The notes under the pieces were generated by a model. That model ran no database searches and was not told where the DNA came from. It saw only the letters and a program-made list of their open reading frames with translations. A DNA stretch of 64,000 nucleotides. Source: Spartinivicinus ruber. GTDB lineage: Bacteria; Pseudomonadota; Gammaproteobacteria; Pseudomonadales; Zooshikellaceae. The stretch covers positions 1 to 64,000 of the forward strand of contig NZ_CP048880.1 of NCBI RefSeq assembly GCF_011009015.1, read 5' to 3'. Below, piece by piece: positions 32,947 through 40,833 of this stretch. Position numbers and translations under genes: made by a program. Position 1 is the stretch's first letter; each line of letters starts with the position of its first letter.

Positions 32947-33588
32947 CTATTTCTTTTCATCTCGCTTTGAAATTGAATCCAAGTTTTTTTGAGGAAGACT
33001 GTTATAAATTGCTTCAATCTCTTTAGGGTCAGTGATCATTTTTTCTGCAATAAAATTAACAAGCTTAAAGAGAGAGTTAACTGTATCTACATCATCTGTT
33101 AAGTCAATTGAGCCAGGATGGACTGCATTATTACCAATGACCCTTACTGTATCTAAAGCCTGCTGTACCTGCGAGGGAAGGCCTTTAGCAACTAGAGCTT
33201 TAATATCATCATTAATATTTTTTCCTGGTTGGCCAAGATGAGCGCAAAGTTTCTGTATTGACAGTCTCAATAATGCTGCAGCTCCACGAGGGGATTGCGC
33301 AGCTATTACTCTAGCTTCTTCGTAATCATCTTTAATGTCATCAGGTAAGTCAGAATTAGCAGGCTCAGCTACACCAGTATTTGGATATATCATTTGTGAT
33401 TTTTTCCAAATCGCAGGACTTTTACACCTCTCGCAGCGTGTAATCTCGAATTTTTCGAATGTGTGGCTTTCCATTCTGTATTGTTTTCCAGTACCAGTCA
33501 TATCAAACCAGTGTTGTTTAGCATATACATGACAAGTAGGGCAGTGAAATGCATCTTTTTTAGGAGCAGGGAGTGTTATCTTTACCAT
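32947..33588 (-). CDS. DUF4145 zinc-ribbon protein
   Basis: 213 aa from the ATG at 33588; a TTG at 33615 could add nine residues, and neither start has a clear ribosome site. The N-terminal zinc ribbon has CPTC and CERC pairs. The C-terminal DUF4145 domain has RGAAALLRLSIQKLCAHLG and RVIGNNAVHPG, with Arg149 and His157 in the place of the R...H pair of HEPN-like folds. Pfam groups DUF4145 with HEPN proteins; nuclease activity is not assured. It follows the TIR-like gene by 5 bp to the longer start (32 bp to this one) on the same strand, so the two very likely form an operon. Confidence 0.8.
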   Translation of the reverse strand: MVKITLPAPKKDAFHCPTCHVYAKQHWFDMTGTGKQYRMESHTFEKFEITRCERCKSPAIWKKSQMIYPNTGVAEPANSDLPDDIKDDYEEARVIAAQSPRGAAALLRLSIQKLCAHLGQPGKNINDDIKALVAKGLPSQVQQALDTVRVIGNNAVHPGSIDLTDDVDTVNSLFKLVNFIAEKMITDPKEIEAIYNSLPQKNLDSISKRDEKK

Positions 33589-33620
33589 AACTATTTCATT
33601 TAGTTTCTCAGCCAATATTT

Positions 33621-34451
33621 TTATAAAAAAGATGCTTCATCATAACTATTGGTTTTAGCTTCAATTTTTTTAGGTAATTGATCTTGGTTCTTTAATACTA
33701 TATCAACACCTAACTCGGTAATTTCATAACCAAAATAGTCATCTCCACTTTGGTTATCTGTACATACACACTTATCTATCAAACCCATTCTTTCAAGCTT
33801 GATAGCTGAAATTGGTAACAATTGACTATTCATATGCTTAAGGTCATTTTCTATTTGATGATAAGAAAGTCTTTCTGGCCATTCTGTTCGAGTCCTCAAG
33901 CAAGATGCCAAAAAACCTAAATCCAATTCTGTTAGCTGATAGTTAGCAGGATTAGCGTTTAAGCTTTTGGTTTCAGATAGAGCTGCATGATTAATTAAGC
34001 CAATTCTAGATACCTCTGATTTAACTAATGAGCATGCTCTATTCGTTGCTGAAGTCAGGTCACCATCAGACCGGTTTGCCTCATAGTCCGCTGCTGTAAT
34101 GCCTAACAAGTCGGTAGGTAAGTGCATTTCAACATTGCGAGGCTTCAATATAAAAGACCTTTCTTTGCCTATAGCACCAATAAATAACCCAAGCTCAAAC
34201 AAAACATTGTCTCTTACAACATGCTCCTGAGCATCTCTAATGGTTGCAATATCGTCAGGAGTAAATATAAAAAGGGCAAAATCAACCGTTGATGATTTTT
34301 TCACTAAGTCGTCAATAGTCGAAGATGAAAGCCTAAATGTTCCATTTTTCCAAATAGTTACTTCAAGGTCATGGTCAAGGTTCACATTGACAGCTTCTGC
34401 TACATCCAAGCTTTCTACTGAAGATGCAATAAATAATCTTGGTTTTCTCAT
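33621..34451 (-). CDS. TIR-like nucleotide-binding effector with winged helix
   Basis: 276 aa from the ATG at 34451, which has a GAGG ribosome site (the ATG at 34475 has none). The N-terminal 150 residues match the TIR-like family that includes the CAP12/Pycsar effector: PRLFIASSVESLDVAEAV, VTIWKNGTFRLSSS, DFALFIFTPDD, RDNVLFELGLFIG and LPTDLLGIT. Relatives degrade NAD+ upon activation during phage infection; the glutamate in FELGLF is the expected catalytic residue. The C-terminal 110 residues look like a winged helix (LTELDLGFLASCL, YEITELGVDIVL). No cyclase gene is adjacent. Operon with the DUF4145 gene. Confidence 0.85.
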   Translation of the reverse strand: MRKPRLFIASSVESLDVAEAVNVNLDHDLEVTIWKNGTFRLSSSTIDDLVKKSSTVDFALFIFTPDDIATIRDAQEHVVRDNVLFELGLFIGAIGKERSFILKPRNVEMHLPTDLLGITAADYEANRSDGDLTSATNRACSLVKSEVSRIGLINHAALSETKSLNANPANYQLTELDLGFLASCLRTRTEWPERLSYHQIENDLKHMNSQLLPISAIKLERMGLIDKCVCTDNQSGDDYFGYEITELGVDIVLKNQDQLPKKIEAKTNSYDEASFL

Positions 34452-34601
34452 TAGCTGCCTCAATGCAATTGTCATTTAAAGTAAATATTTACTTAATAAA
34501 TTTACTAAAAGAATATGATGTAGTTTTACTGAAAATTACAACCAGGTCGACCATATTATTTTTTACCAATGTATGACCCGCTAAACGCAGGCCATATTTA
34601 A

Positions 34602-35141
34602 CTATTTTGTATACCTCGTATTCATCAGCTCTATAAAATCCTTGCTATTCCCGTAGTGCAGGCGGTATAAAGCCATAAAGAATTCTTCTATATCTTCATG
34701 AGTGGTGAATACTGTCTTGGGTAGGTGATAGGTATACTCTGCGTTGTAATCAAACTCTATCCTCACATCCTTTAGCAGCCACCTAGATAGCGCTAACATA
34801 ATGCTGATTGACTTGTCAGTACAGCAAGCTGAGCCCTCTTTCATTCTAATAACCTGCTGAAAATGGCTTTCAATAAACCGGGAATTCATAAACAAAAAGT
34901 GTGTTCTGTCATCTGGGGATACTTCATAATTAAGCAGCCCTTCCGTAAACCTTTCTATAGGAAAAATAAGACTGTTATAAAAGTCTTCTACGCTTCCTTC
35001 CTTTGCCGCCAATACTGCTTGCTTTAAAAATTTACTATCTTTAGCACTTTCGTAAATTAGGGTGTTTTCCTTATCAATACTATGAAATATTGCATCAATA
35101 ATGCCCTTAATGCTTGCTTTAACCTTTGTTACTTCGTTCAT
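34602..35141 (-). CDS. Phage-type hypothetical protein
   Basis: 179 aa, helical, no export signal (KASIKGIIDAIFHSIDKE, LALSRWLLKDVRIEF, DIEEFFMALYRLHYG). Not recognised. It has the same 55-bp leader as 30374-31135, so both are probably controlled together. It heads a leftward run with the TIR/DUF4145 pair 150 bp downstream. Confidence 0.65.
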   Translation of the reverse strand: MNEVTKVKASIKGIIDAIFHSIDKENTLIYESAKDSKFLKQAVLAAKEGSVEDFYNSLIFPIERFTEGLLNYEVSPDDRTHFLFMNSRFIESHFQQVIRMKEGSACCTDKSISIMLALSRWLLKDVRIEFDYNAEYTYHLPKTVFTTHEDIEEFFMALYRLHYGNSKDFIELMNTRYTK

Positions 35142-35143
35142 AA

Positions 35144-35198
35144 TTTAACCTCTCTGCTCAAACTCCAGACAAAACAAGCCCGTTGCTCTGTCCAGAGC
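35144..35198 (-). repeat. Shared 5' leader with hairpin, copy 2
   Basis: Second copy of the leader at 31138-31192, including the GCTCTGGACAGAGC hairpin and the AGAGAGG ribosome site, directly upstream of the ATG at 35141. Confidence 0.7.
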
Positions 35199-35226
35199 GT
35201 TTAAAAATATTGTTATTTTGGTGGTG

Positions 35227-35604
35227 TTATCGGCTAGAAATTATCTGCAAATGAAATAGTTCGCTCTGTAACTCTTTTATTTGATCTTTAATTTTAAATT
35301 GCTTGTCTGACTCCTTAGTTATATCTAGATGCCAAACCTTGCGGATTCTGGCCATTTCCTTTTTAACCTCTACCAGCTCTGCTTTGTGCTCCTGTAGTAG
35401 TTTGGGTGATAGTTTTTTTAATTTGGTTTCATGCCACCTTATGGCTGACTCTAATTCTCCTTGTCTAAATGACTTATTCATTAGATTTTTTTCCAAACTG
35501 CTATAGTCGAAGTATTCATCAATATTACTCTGTATTGCCTGGTTCTTCTTTTCAAGCCTACTTATCTCGCGCTCTATGGCTTTGATTGATGTTTCAAACT
35601 TCAT
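35227..35604 (-). CDS. Coiled-coil phage hypothetical protein
   Basis: 125 aa, almost wholly coiled coil (KAIEREISRLEKKNQAIQS, LQEHKAELVEVKKEMARI, KDQIKELQSELFHLQ), very charged. Its start overlaps the stop of the upstream gene at 35601 by four bases, so it is the last member of a coupled four- or five-gene leftward operon. No family recognised. Confidence 0.7.
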   Translation of the reverse strand: MKFETSIKAIEREISRLEKKNQAIQSNIDEYFDYSSLEKNLMNKSFRQGELESAIRWHETKLKKLSPKLLQEHKAELVEVKKEMARIRKVWHLDITKESDKQFKIKDQIKELQSELFHLQIISSR

Positions 35605-35960
35605 TTGATGCCCATCCTTTCTAGTTTTTTGTCATACTCTGCCTGACAGCCTGAATTACAAAAAACCAGCTCATCATCACCATAGACAACGTCATTCATA
35701 TCTAAATCATCGTCATCTATATCATTGCCCAGCATTTGAGAGCAGTTACTACATCTCCACCACCAATGTTCTTCTTCTATCAATACTTTTGGGGGTACCT
35801 GGGGGTAAAATTTGTCAAACCTGATAACTCTTTTTACATCGATGTAGTATTCGTCATTATCTTGCTTGGCTATAGCTATTTCTCTCGCTTCTGCTTCGGT
35901 GTTGGCGAACACAACGTAAGACGACTCTAAAGAATCACAATAACATTCCCATGCTTTCAC
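35601..35960 (-). CDS. Small zinc-finger phage protein
   Basis: 119 aa. Aromatic-rich N-terminus (MKAWECYCDSLESSYVVFAN), then a likely zinc site formed by CSNC and CNSGC separated by an acidic loop (DIDDDDLDM). It overlaps both neighbours by four bases (ATGA-type coupling). Typical of phage early-region DNA- or protein-binding accessory proteins; no specific function can be given. Confidence 0.75.
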   Translation of the reverse strand: MKAWECYCDSLESSYVVFANTEAEAREIAIAKQDNDEYYIDVKRVIRFDKFYPQVPPKVLIEEEHWWWRCSNCSQMLGNDIDDDDLDMNDVVYGDDELVFCNSGCQAEYDKKLERMGIK

Positions 35961-36355
35961 ACCCTACCCCCCTCTAAAAACTCCCTGCTCAGCTCTATTG
36001 CTCTAAAACACTGCTCAACATCAAACAGCCCTATATGGCACTCTTCGCGGCTTATCTGCATCTTGGCCGCTAACCAGTGGTAAGCCATTTCTCGCGAGGC
36101 GTGGCCCTTCTGCCAAATCTTGTCAAAGTACACATGCGCCAAGCTCTTAGCCTTCCTCAGCTCCCTATTTGCAAGCCTTCCGAGTGGCACGGTGCCGTCA
36201 TTACCATACTTCAAGTTGCGCGCATGACAGCCAACATAGGCGTCACATGGCGCACACTGCCAGAAATACTTACTGCTTAGTTCTGGCTTGTGCGGGTAGA
36301 TTACATTGCCGGTTACTAGCCTTGCTTCTCTGCTGCAATATGGGCATTTAATCAT
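35957..36355 (-). CDS. DUF3268-family zinc-finger protein
   Basis: 132 aa. The N-terminus CPYCSREARLVTG, NVIYPHKPELSSKYFWQC and APCDAYVGCH match the DUF3268 phage family, with two Cys-pairs binding zinc. The C-terminal helical region (VPLGRLANRELRKAKSLAH) is also conserved in that family. Role unknown; usually in the early region near recombination genes. It touches the upstream gene (stop/start overlap at 36355). Confidence 0.85.
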   Translation of the reverse strand: MIKCPYCSREARLVTGNVIYPHKPELSSKYFWQCAPCDAYVGCHARNLKYGNDGTVPLGRLANRELRKAKSLAHVYFDKIWQKGHASREMAYHWLAAKMQISREECHIGLFDVEQCFRAIELSREFLEGGRV

Positions 36356-36648
36356 TAATTTTTACTCCAATATTCGAAAGGGTTGTCCGCTTTAATAAAT
36401 TCCTCTAATTCTTTTCCTACGAAAAAACAGAATAAATTTTCTTTATTTTTTAACTCGCAAATTCTCAAGGCTGTGTCTAATGTGAAGTTGCCGCCGTAAT
36501 CGATATTCCTTGTAAACCCCGTATCATGAGGGCTTACGAATTGGTTGTCCTGGGTGACGATCATGACTAACCGACTACCTACCCTATCTAACCACAACTG
36601 TTTATTTCTATTTATTCGTTCAACTGAAATAGTATTTTCTAGTTCCAT
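36355..36648 (-). CDS. Phage hypothetical protein
   Basis: 97 aa without signal peptide or membrane segment (MELENTISVERINRNKQLWL, VMIVTQDNQFVSPHDTG, CFFVGKELEEFI). Not recognised. It lies between two tightly spaced genes of the leftward operon, starting two bases after the stop of the 53-codon gene at 36651. Confidence 0.65.
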   Translation of the reverse strand: MELENTISVERINRNKQLWLDRVGSRLVMIVTQDNQFVSPHDTGFTRNIDYGGNFTLDTALRICELKNKENLFCFFVGKELEEFIKADNPFEYWSKN

Positions 36649-36650
36649 AG

Positions 36651-36812
36651 CTAATAACCTGCCGGTTCTCTCGCTAATTTGTGGTAAATTAATTCGAGAA
36701 AAAATAATATTCTTGATTTTATTGAATGTTTTGCTTGGTATTTTTCGATTATTTTCTGTAGCTTTTCGTCTGCTTCTTGCCTTCGTCGTCGGTATTCCTG
36801 ATAGTCATTCAC
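36651..36812 (-). CDS. Short charged phage protein (53 aa)
   Basis: GTG-started frame reading NDYQEYRRRRQEADEKLQKI and continuing IEKYQAKHS to the stop at 36651, two bases before the next ATG. The tight spacing, the basic coiled-coil composition and the existence of a second, broken copy at 37184-37288 support coding. A seven-codon frame (MKRAEAE) overlaps its start. Function unknown. Confidence 0.5.
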   Translation of the reverse strand: MNDYQEYRRRRQEADEKLQKIIEKYQAKHSIKSRILFFLELIYHKLAREPAGY

Positions 36813-36925
36813 TCCGCTTCAGCCCTTTTCATACCTGGCATTGACCCAATTTCAAACAATTGTTTGACAATTATCCTTTGAGTCATTAAAATATACTGGT
36901 TTTAGTTAGATAAGCCTTATAGCTC

Positions 36926-37147
36926 ATGTTTATAATTACTAGTGCAACATATATTGCAGGATTTATTTTAATATCGTCAGCAATATCAGCCTTTATTACT
37001 CAATTTATTTGTTCTAGAAAATATATCAAGCCATCCAGAAAAGTTGTTTTATTTTTTATAGTTGAAGTATTAGTAGCTATTTCTATTTTAAGTTTAATAG
37101 TTATCTTAGCAGTTATCTTCTTTTTACCATCTGGCCGTTGGTGCTAA
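36926..37147 (+). CDS. Small two-helix membrane protein
   Basis: 73 aa with two hydrophobic segments (ITSATYIAGFILISSAISAFI and VVLFFIVEVLVAISI to ILAVIFF) and a basic linker (CSRKYIKPSRK). Divergent to the leftward operon. A second two-segment protein occupies the same relative position after the duplicated sequence at 37403. It could be a holin-like or superinfection-exclusion peptide; there is no sequence proof. Confidence 0.55.
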   Translation: MFIITSATYIAGFILISSAISAFITQFICSRKYIKPSRKVVLFFIVEVLVAISILSLIVILAVIFFLPSGRWC

Positions 37148-37183
37148 ACATTTTTTTCTATAAATAAAAACTTCCTCCCCTTT

Positions 37184-37288
37184 TTACACATGAACACCTT
37201 TGTAACCTGCTTGGTATTTCTTGATTATTTTCTGTAGTTTTTCGTCTGCTTCTTGCCTTCGTCATCGGTACTCCTGATAGTCACTCAT
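37184..37288 (-). pseudogene. Broken copy of the 53-aa charged gene
   Basis: Starts ATGAGTGACTATCAGGAG with a good AGAGG site, reads MSDYQEYR, then hits a TGA where the intact copy at 36651 has an arginine codon. After the stop the frame resumes RRQEADEKLQKIIKKYQ. About 90 bp match the other copy at roughly 90 percent by eye, so the segment was duplicated and then lost its frame. Confidence 0.6.
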
Positions 37289-37402
37289 TCCTCTGCAGAC
37301 CTTTATTAATGGTACATCAAGCAATATTTGAACAAACGTTTGACTTGCATCTGATCAATCTTTATACTGCAATCGGACTTTGTTATGTGAGCTGTTATTT
37401 TA

Positions 37403-37633
37403 ATGAATCAAGAATTAATTTTTTTATTAGGATTATTAGTCACCATAGTAGCCTTGTTTATATTCATAATTTCCGTAAAATATTTAGGAAAAATTAGCAA
37501 CGAATCTTTATCTCTACTCAATATTTCAAAATCATTCTTTGTTTGCTTTGCAACTACTGGGGTTTTGTTTGCTTCATTCGGCTTTATAATGTACTTAAGT
37601 TTAATGGGTGGACTGTTTCCACAAACTCCCTAA
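37403..37633 (+). CDS. Small two-helix membrane protein
   Basis: 76 aa. Two membrane segments, LIFLLGLLVTIVALFIFII and FVCFATTGVLFASFGFIMY, joined by a polar loop. Same layout as 36926-37147 (duplicated short gene on the minus strand, then a divergent membrane protein) but no clear sequence similarity. An in-frame start further upstream is not supported by a ribosome site. Confidence 0.55.
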   Translation: MNQELIFLLGLLVTIVALFIFIISVKYLGKISNESLSLLNISKSFFVCFATTGVLFASFGFIMYLSLMGGLFPQTP

Positions 37634-37671
37634 CCTTCCAAAACCCATAAAAATTGACCCTATATTTAAAA

Positions 37672-38478
37672 TTAATTATTTTTTAATTCACTAGCCTTAG
37701 CCCCGTAAGCTTGCCTAGCCTGACCTTTCAGCTCTTCCGGCAAGTTTGCTGCTGCACTTACCACTTCGTCTAGCTCGCTTAACTCTACACATGAATCTAT
37801 CGCCGTTAAGATGTTTTGTAGGTCAGTTTCAGCCTGGTTAGGCTCTTGCAGCTTGCCCAACAACTGACTAGCTCTGTCTTGCAGTTTTACTGACTTAGGT
37901 GGCGTTACATCCTTCTCAACAGCGTCTATCTGCTCTTCACGTACAGCGATACCCCTTAGTAAATCTGGGAAAGCATCCCTAACTGCCCATGATCGAGCAC
38001 GCATAGCAGCCATACGTTGCGGGTATTGGCTCCAAGGCCCTTGTTTGCCTAGTAGTGCGGCTCTTTTAGCATCCTCAAAGCTGAACGTTCTGATAACTTC
38101 CTCATCATCGCCGCGACGTTTGGCAATACAGGTTGCTGTTTTGGTTTGATCATCCCAGCGCTCACGCACGTATTCACACAGAGGAGAACCCTTGCAGACG
38201 GCTAACACGGCATCCCCCCATAGAGACGGACGACCATTAATTACCGCAATATTTTGTAATGCTTGCGTTGGTGGTAGCCCTAGCTCTGCGCCCATTTGAA
38301 CAGCAACCAGTACGTCACCGGCTCGCCCCTGAAAAGACTTAGGCACTAACGAACTTTTAGCTATCAAGTCAGCGTATTGCATCGCTTCTTGTAGATTACG
38401 CGGTGCTAGTGAAAAAATATCTTGTTTTGCATTAGTTTTAATTGGTGTAACTGTTGTATTTGCTGCTATTTCATTCAT
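37672..38478 (-). CDS. RecT-like phage recombination protein
   Basis: 268 aa from the ATG at 38478 (ribosome site GAGGAATT; the start at 38496 lacks one). The central block FQGRAGDVLVAVQMGAELGL, PTQALQNIAVINGRPSLWGD and WSQYPQRMAAMRARSWAVRD is characteristic of RecT-related single-strand annealing proteins of Pseudomonas and similar phages. It is paired with the YqaJ-type exonuclease 61 bp upstream, forming a two-component recombination system that anneals resected ends. Confidence 0.82.
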   Translation of the reverse strand: MNEIAANTTVTPIKTNAKQDIFSLAPRNLQEAMQYADLIAKSSLVPKSFQGRAGDVLVAVQMGAELGLPPTQALQNIAVINGRPSLWGDAVLAVCKGSPLCEYVRERWDDQTKTATCIAKRRGDDEEVIRTFSFEDAKRAALLGKQGPWSQYPQRMAAMRARSWAVRDAFPDLLRGIAVREEQIDAVEKDVTPPKSVKLQDRASQLLGKLQEPNQAETDLQNILTAIDSCVELSELDEVVSAAANLPEELKGQARQAYGAKASELKNN

Positions 38479-38539
38479 AATTAATTCCTCAGTCAAAAGG
38501 CTTGCCGTGCTCTCTGATTTATAGCTGTAGAGAGCGTAG

Positions 38540-39583
38540 TTAAGCCCTAAACACCCTGCTTTCCACAGTTTTCGTATATTCTGCGGCTAATAACGGCTCG
38601 TTTTCTTTTAATGCAGTGGTATCAATTCGTCTGGTTCTCTGAGCTTTCCAACTACAAAGCTTTTTTCTGTTGCTGGTTAATACTGAGTACTCGCCCATAA
38701 ACTGCTTAATTTCAAAGCTATTGCTTTCTAGCTCGTCTTTGAGTGATTTAATTTGTTGTTTTACTTGTTTGGTGCGCTGAACCAGTTCTAAAACTTCCTC
38801 GGTTGCTTCGATGGGTTCGCCGTTATCTTGGGCGTGCAACATATCTAGATCAGTGGTGTTTTGTGGTTCTGGCGCTATATCCGCAATCACATTGTTAAAC
38901 CAGAATTCTTTTAAACGCTGGCATACAACACTCGCTAACTGCTCATTAAACTTAATGGTGTAATCCCGGTACTGATTGCCGCCGATCAAAACCGCTAAAT
39001 CTGCCACTTTCCAGCCAGTGACAATCATGTAGTGCAAGCACTGCAGTAGGTATGTGTCGGGTACTTCATCGCATAGAATGACGGCCATAACATTGCCCTG
39101 CTCGTCTATGCTGTAGACGTTGCCGTCGCCCCACTGCTTGCCATATTGCACAACAGATTTATCAGCCGTTTTTAACTCAAGTACTCGTTTTAGCCCCACT
39201 ACACGCCTATCTAAATTACCGACTAACCACGGCTGAGCCTTACAAATCATGGTCTTATTAACTTGTCGTACTTCGCGTAATGTACGGCGCATGTACTCTT
39301 TTGCCACGACTTCTTCTAGCTCGATACCGAAATGCACAGCCTCAATATTGCTTAAGTCTTTCGGCTCAACCTTTCCGGTTTTCTCTGCCCATACTTCGAG
39401 TGCCGTTTTGTATGGGTGCACCCCAAGTATTGCGGCAACATCACTGCCGCCAATGCCTAGTCGTCGATCTGCTAGAAACTTCACGCGGCCTTGCAGCCCG
39501 GAATAACCCGGGATGCTGGCTTTAACTCGAATAATGTAATTGTCGTGCTGCTTGAGTTCTTCGGGCTTAACCTTCATTGCCAT
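38540..39583 (-). CDS. YqaJ-type viral exonuclease
   Basis: 347 aa. GIGGSDVAAILGVHPYKTALEVWAEKTG is the YqaJ start with the conserved acidic residue; HFGIELEEVVAKEY, GNLDRRVVG and the ELKTAD strand complete the PD-(D/E)xK lambda-exonuclease-like active site. The C-terminal third is a coiled coil (QRTKQVKQQIKSLKDELES). It degrades one strand of DNA ends and hands the other to the RecT-like partner. Confidence 0.9.
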   Translation of the reverse strand: MAMKVKPEELKQHDNYIIRVKASIPGYSGLQGRVKFLADRRLGIGGSDVAAILGVHPYKTALEVWAEKTGKVEPKDLSNIEAVHFGIELEEVVAKEYMRRTLREVRQVNKTMICKAQPWLVGNLDRRVVGLKRVLELKTADKSVVQYGKQWGDGNVYSIDEQGNVMAVILCDEVPDTYLLQCLHYMIVTGWKVADLAVLIGGNQYRDYTIKFNEQLASVVCQRLKEFWFNNVIADIAPEPQNTTDLDMLHAQDNGEPIEATEEVLELVQRTKQVKQQIKSLKDELESNSFEIKQFMGEYSVLTSNRKKLCSWKAQRTRRIDTTALKENEPLLAAEYTKTVESRVFRA

Positions 39584-39586
39584 TGA

Positions 39587-39901
39587 TTAAACCTCCAACT
39601 CTTCAGCCACACAAATGGCGTACTCTTGAATTAAGCGGTTTAATCTTTCAACTGTTTTGGTTTGCTTTAACGGGTTTTCGATATTTAAAGCCAAGCTTTT
39701 TAAAATATCTCTGAGGTTCCCGCACTCCAGCATTTGGTCTACTACATCGTCCATTGACCAAGTTTGGCCGCTGTTGCTGTACGTCCCACCTTTCATTAAC
39801 TCTCTGGCAATCTCAGCGCTATCTGAAAATGCTGGCTGGCTTTCTAATCTGTGTTGTTCAATTTCGTAGTTATTTAAAGCGGCAGTATTCCCACACAACA
39901 T
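39587..39901 (-). CDS. Phage hypothetical protein, first gene of recombination operon
   Basis: 104 aa, helical, no recognised domain (IEQHRLESQPAFSDSAEIA, VDQMLECGNLRDILKSLALN). It is the promoter-proximal gene of the leftward operon with YqaJ and RecT-like genes, separated from yqaJ by three bases. A perfect 12-bp inverted repeat resembling the CI/Cro operator lies 49-85 bp upstream. Confidence 0.7.
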   Translation of the reverse strand: MLCGNTAALNNYEIEQHRLESQPAFSDSAEIARELMKGGTYSNSGQTWSMDDVVDQMLECGNLRDILKSLALNIENPLKQTKTVERLNRLIQEYAICVAEELEV

Positions 39902-39949
39902 AGTCTTAGCTCCTTGGTTGGTTTGCGTCGTTGGTGTGGGGCTTATTTA

Positions 39950-39986
39950 ACTTTACTCACATTTTTATGTCAAGTGTGAGTAAAGT
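39950..39986. promoter_or_regulatory. CI-type operator upstream of recombination operon
   Basis: ACTTTACTCACA (39950-39961) and TGTGAGTAAAGT (39975-39986) form a perfect 12-bp inverted repeat with a 13-bp spacer. The halves recur in the cI-cro intergenic region (42231-42268) as GAGTAAAGT and ACTCACA. This implies that the prophage repressor also controls the leftward early promoter, as lambda CI does at OL. Confidence 0.65.
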
Positions 39987-40002
39987 ATAATTTCAAGATA
40001 AA

Positions 40003-40029
40003 AAAAGGCCTGCTTGATACAGGCCTTTT
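40003..40029. terminator. Bidirectional terminator
   Basis: AAAAGGCCTG / CAGGCCTTTT, perfect 10-bp stem, 7-base loop, A-tract on the left and T-tract on the right. It follows the lipoprotein gene (stop at 40041, minus strand) and would also stop rightward readthrough. Confidence 0.8.
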
Positions 40030-40040
40030 ACTTAAGGTGT

Positions 40041-40601
40041 TTAGTTATAGATTTGGTTTATATTTGTACTCTTTATCTTTCCATCCCTTAGCCTTACTAA
40101 TAAGCTTCTAAGATGCTTTGCGTTTGCCACATCATAATAATGGTGTGAGCTTTCATCAGTGCACATAAGGTTACAAGTAGCAATTTCTAGAAGGTGGTTG
40201 TATTGATTACCACTGTAAAAGCTAAAAGTTAAGTCAACTAATCCTGTACTATCAGATGCACTGCCTATTTTCTTTTCAAATTGATCTTTACGTGATCTTG
40301 CTAGCTTTTCCCACTTAAGATATTTATCAATATAAGTAATATATTGGTTAGCATGATCCTGTCCGAAGCCAATTAAGCTTCTTAATCCAGAGGGGCTCGA
40401 CTTGTATGTGTCTACTTGCACTATAAGACTATAACTTCCATTTGATTTTTTATTTAGAGCTGCAAAAGTTGGTCTTGTATAGTACTTAGAAGCAATTGAG
40501 TTAAACTCTTTTACTTGCATAGGAGTGCTTAGCCTTGTTTGCTCAACTACGTAAGTACACCCCGACAAAAACAATAGTATAAATATTGAACACCATTTCA
40601 T
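40041..40601 (-). CDS. Putative lipoprotein
   Basis: 186 aa. The signal sequence ends in the lipobox LSGC (Cys15), so it is expected to be lipid-anchored. The mature part is basic and mixed alpha/beta, with FYSGNQYNHLLEIATCNLMC near the end. No recognised domain. It lies between the recombination operon and the NYN/CI region, at a position where temperate phages often carry lysogeny-expressed exclusion genes; that role is a guess from position. Confidence 0.6.
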   Translation of the reverse strand: MKWCSIFILLFLSGCTYVVEQTRLSTPMQVKEFNSIASKYYTRPTFAALNKKSNGSYSLIVQVDTYKSSPSGLRSLIGFGQDHANQYITYIDKYLKWEKLARSRKDQFEKKIGSASDSTGLVDLTFSFYSGNQYNHLLEIATCNLMCTDESSHHYYDVANAKHLRSLLVRLRDGKIKSTNINQIYN

Positions 40602-40735
40602 TTAACTTTTTCCTATATTGCTTATTTATGAACCGAGTGGAATTTATCATAGGAATATCGTTCATAAAATCTAAATTAAGAAGTCATTAATTAACTAATT
40701 CTTGATTTTGCTGACAGTCTTGGCTATAAAGATAC

Positions 40736-40800
40736 TAAGCGCCCAAGGCTAAGCTTATACCTAATTTGTTAACGGTTAAGCCAGACCCTTGGGCTTTTTT
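40736..40800 (+). repeat. Hairpin element, copy A (inverted relative to 53261)
   Basis: GCCCAAGG (40741) pairs with CCTTGGGC (40787-40794) around a 38-base middle containing TTTGTTAACGGTTAAGCC, followed by six T. The whole element recurs in inverse orientation at 53261-53319. The T-run makes copy A a likely terminator for rightward transcription just before the NYN gene. Confidence 0.65.
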
Positions 40801-40833
40801 GTTTGTAGCTTAAAAATTAACTAGCTGTTACTA

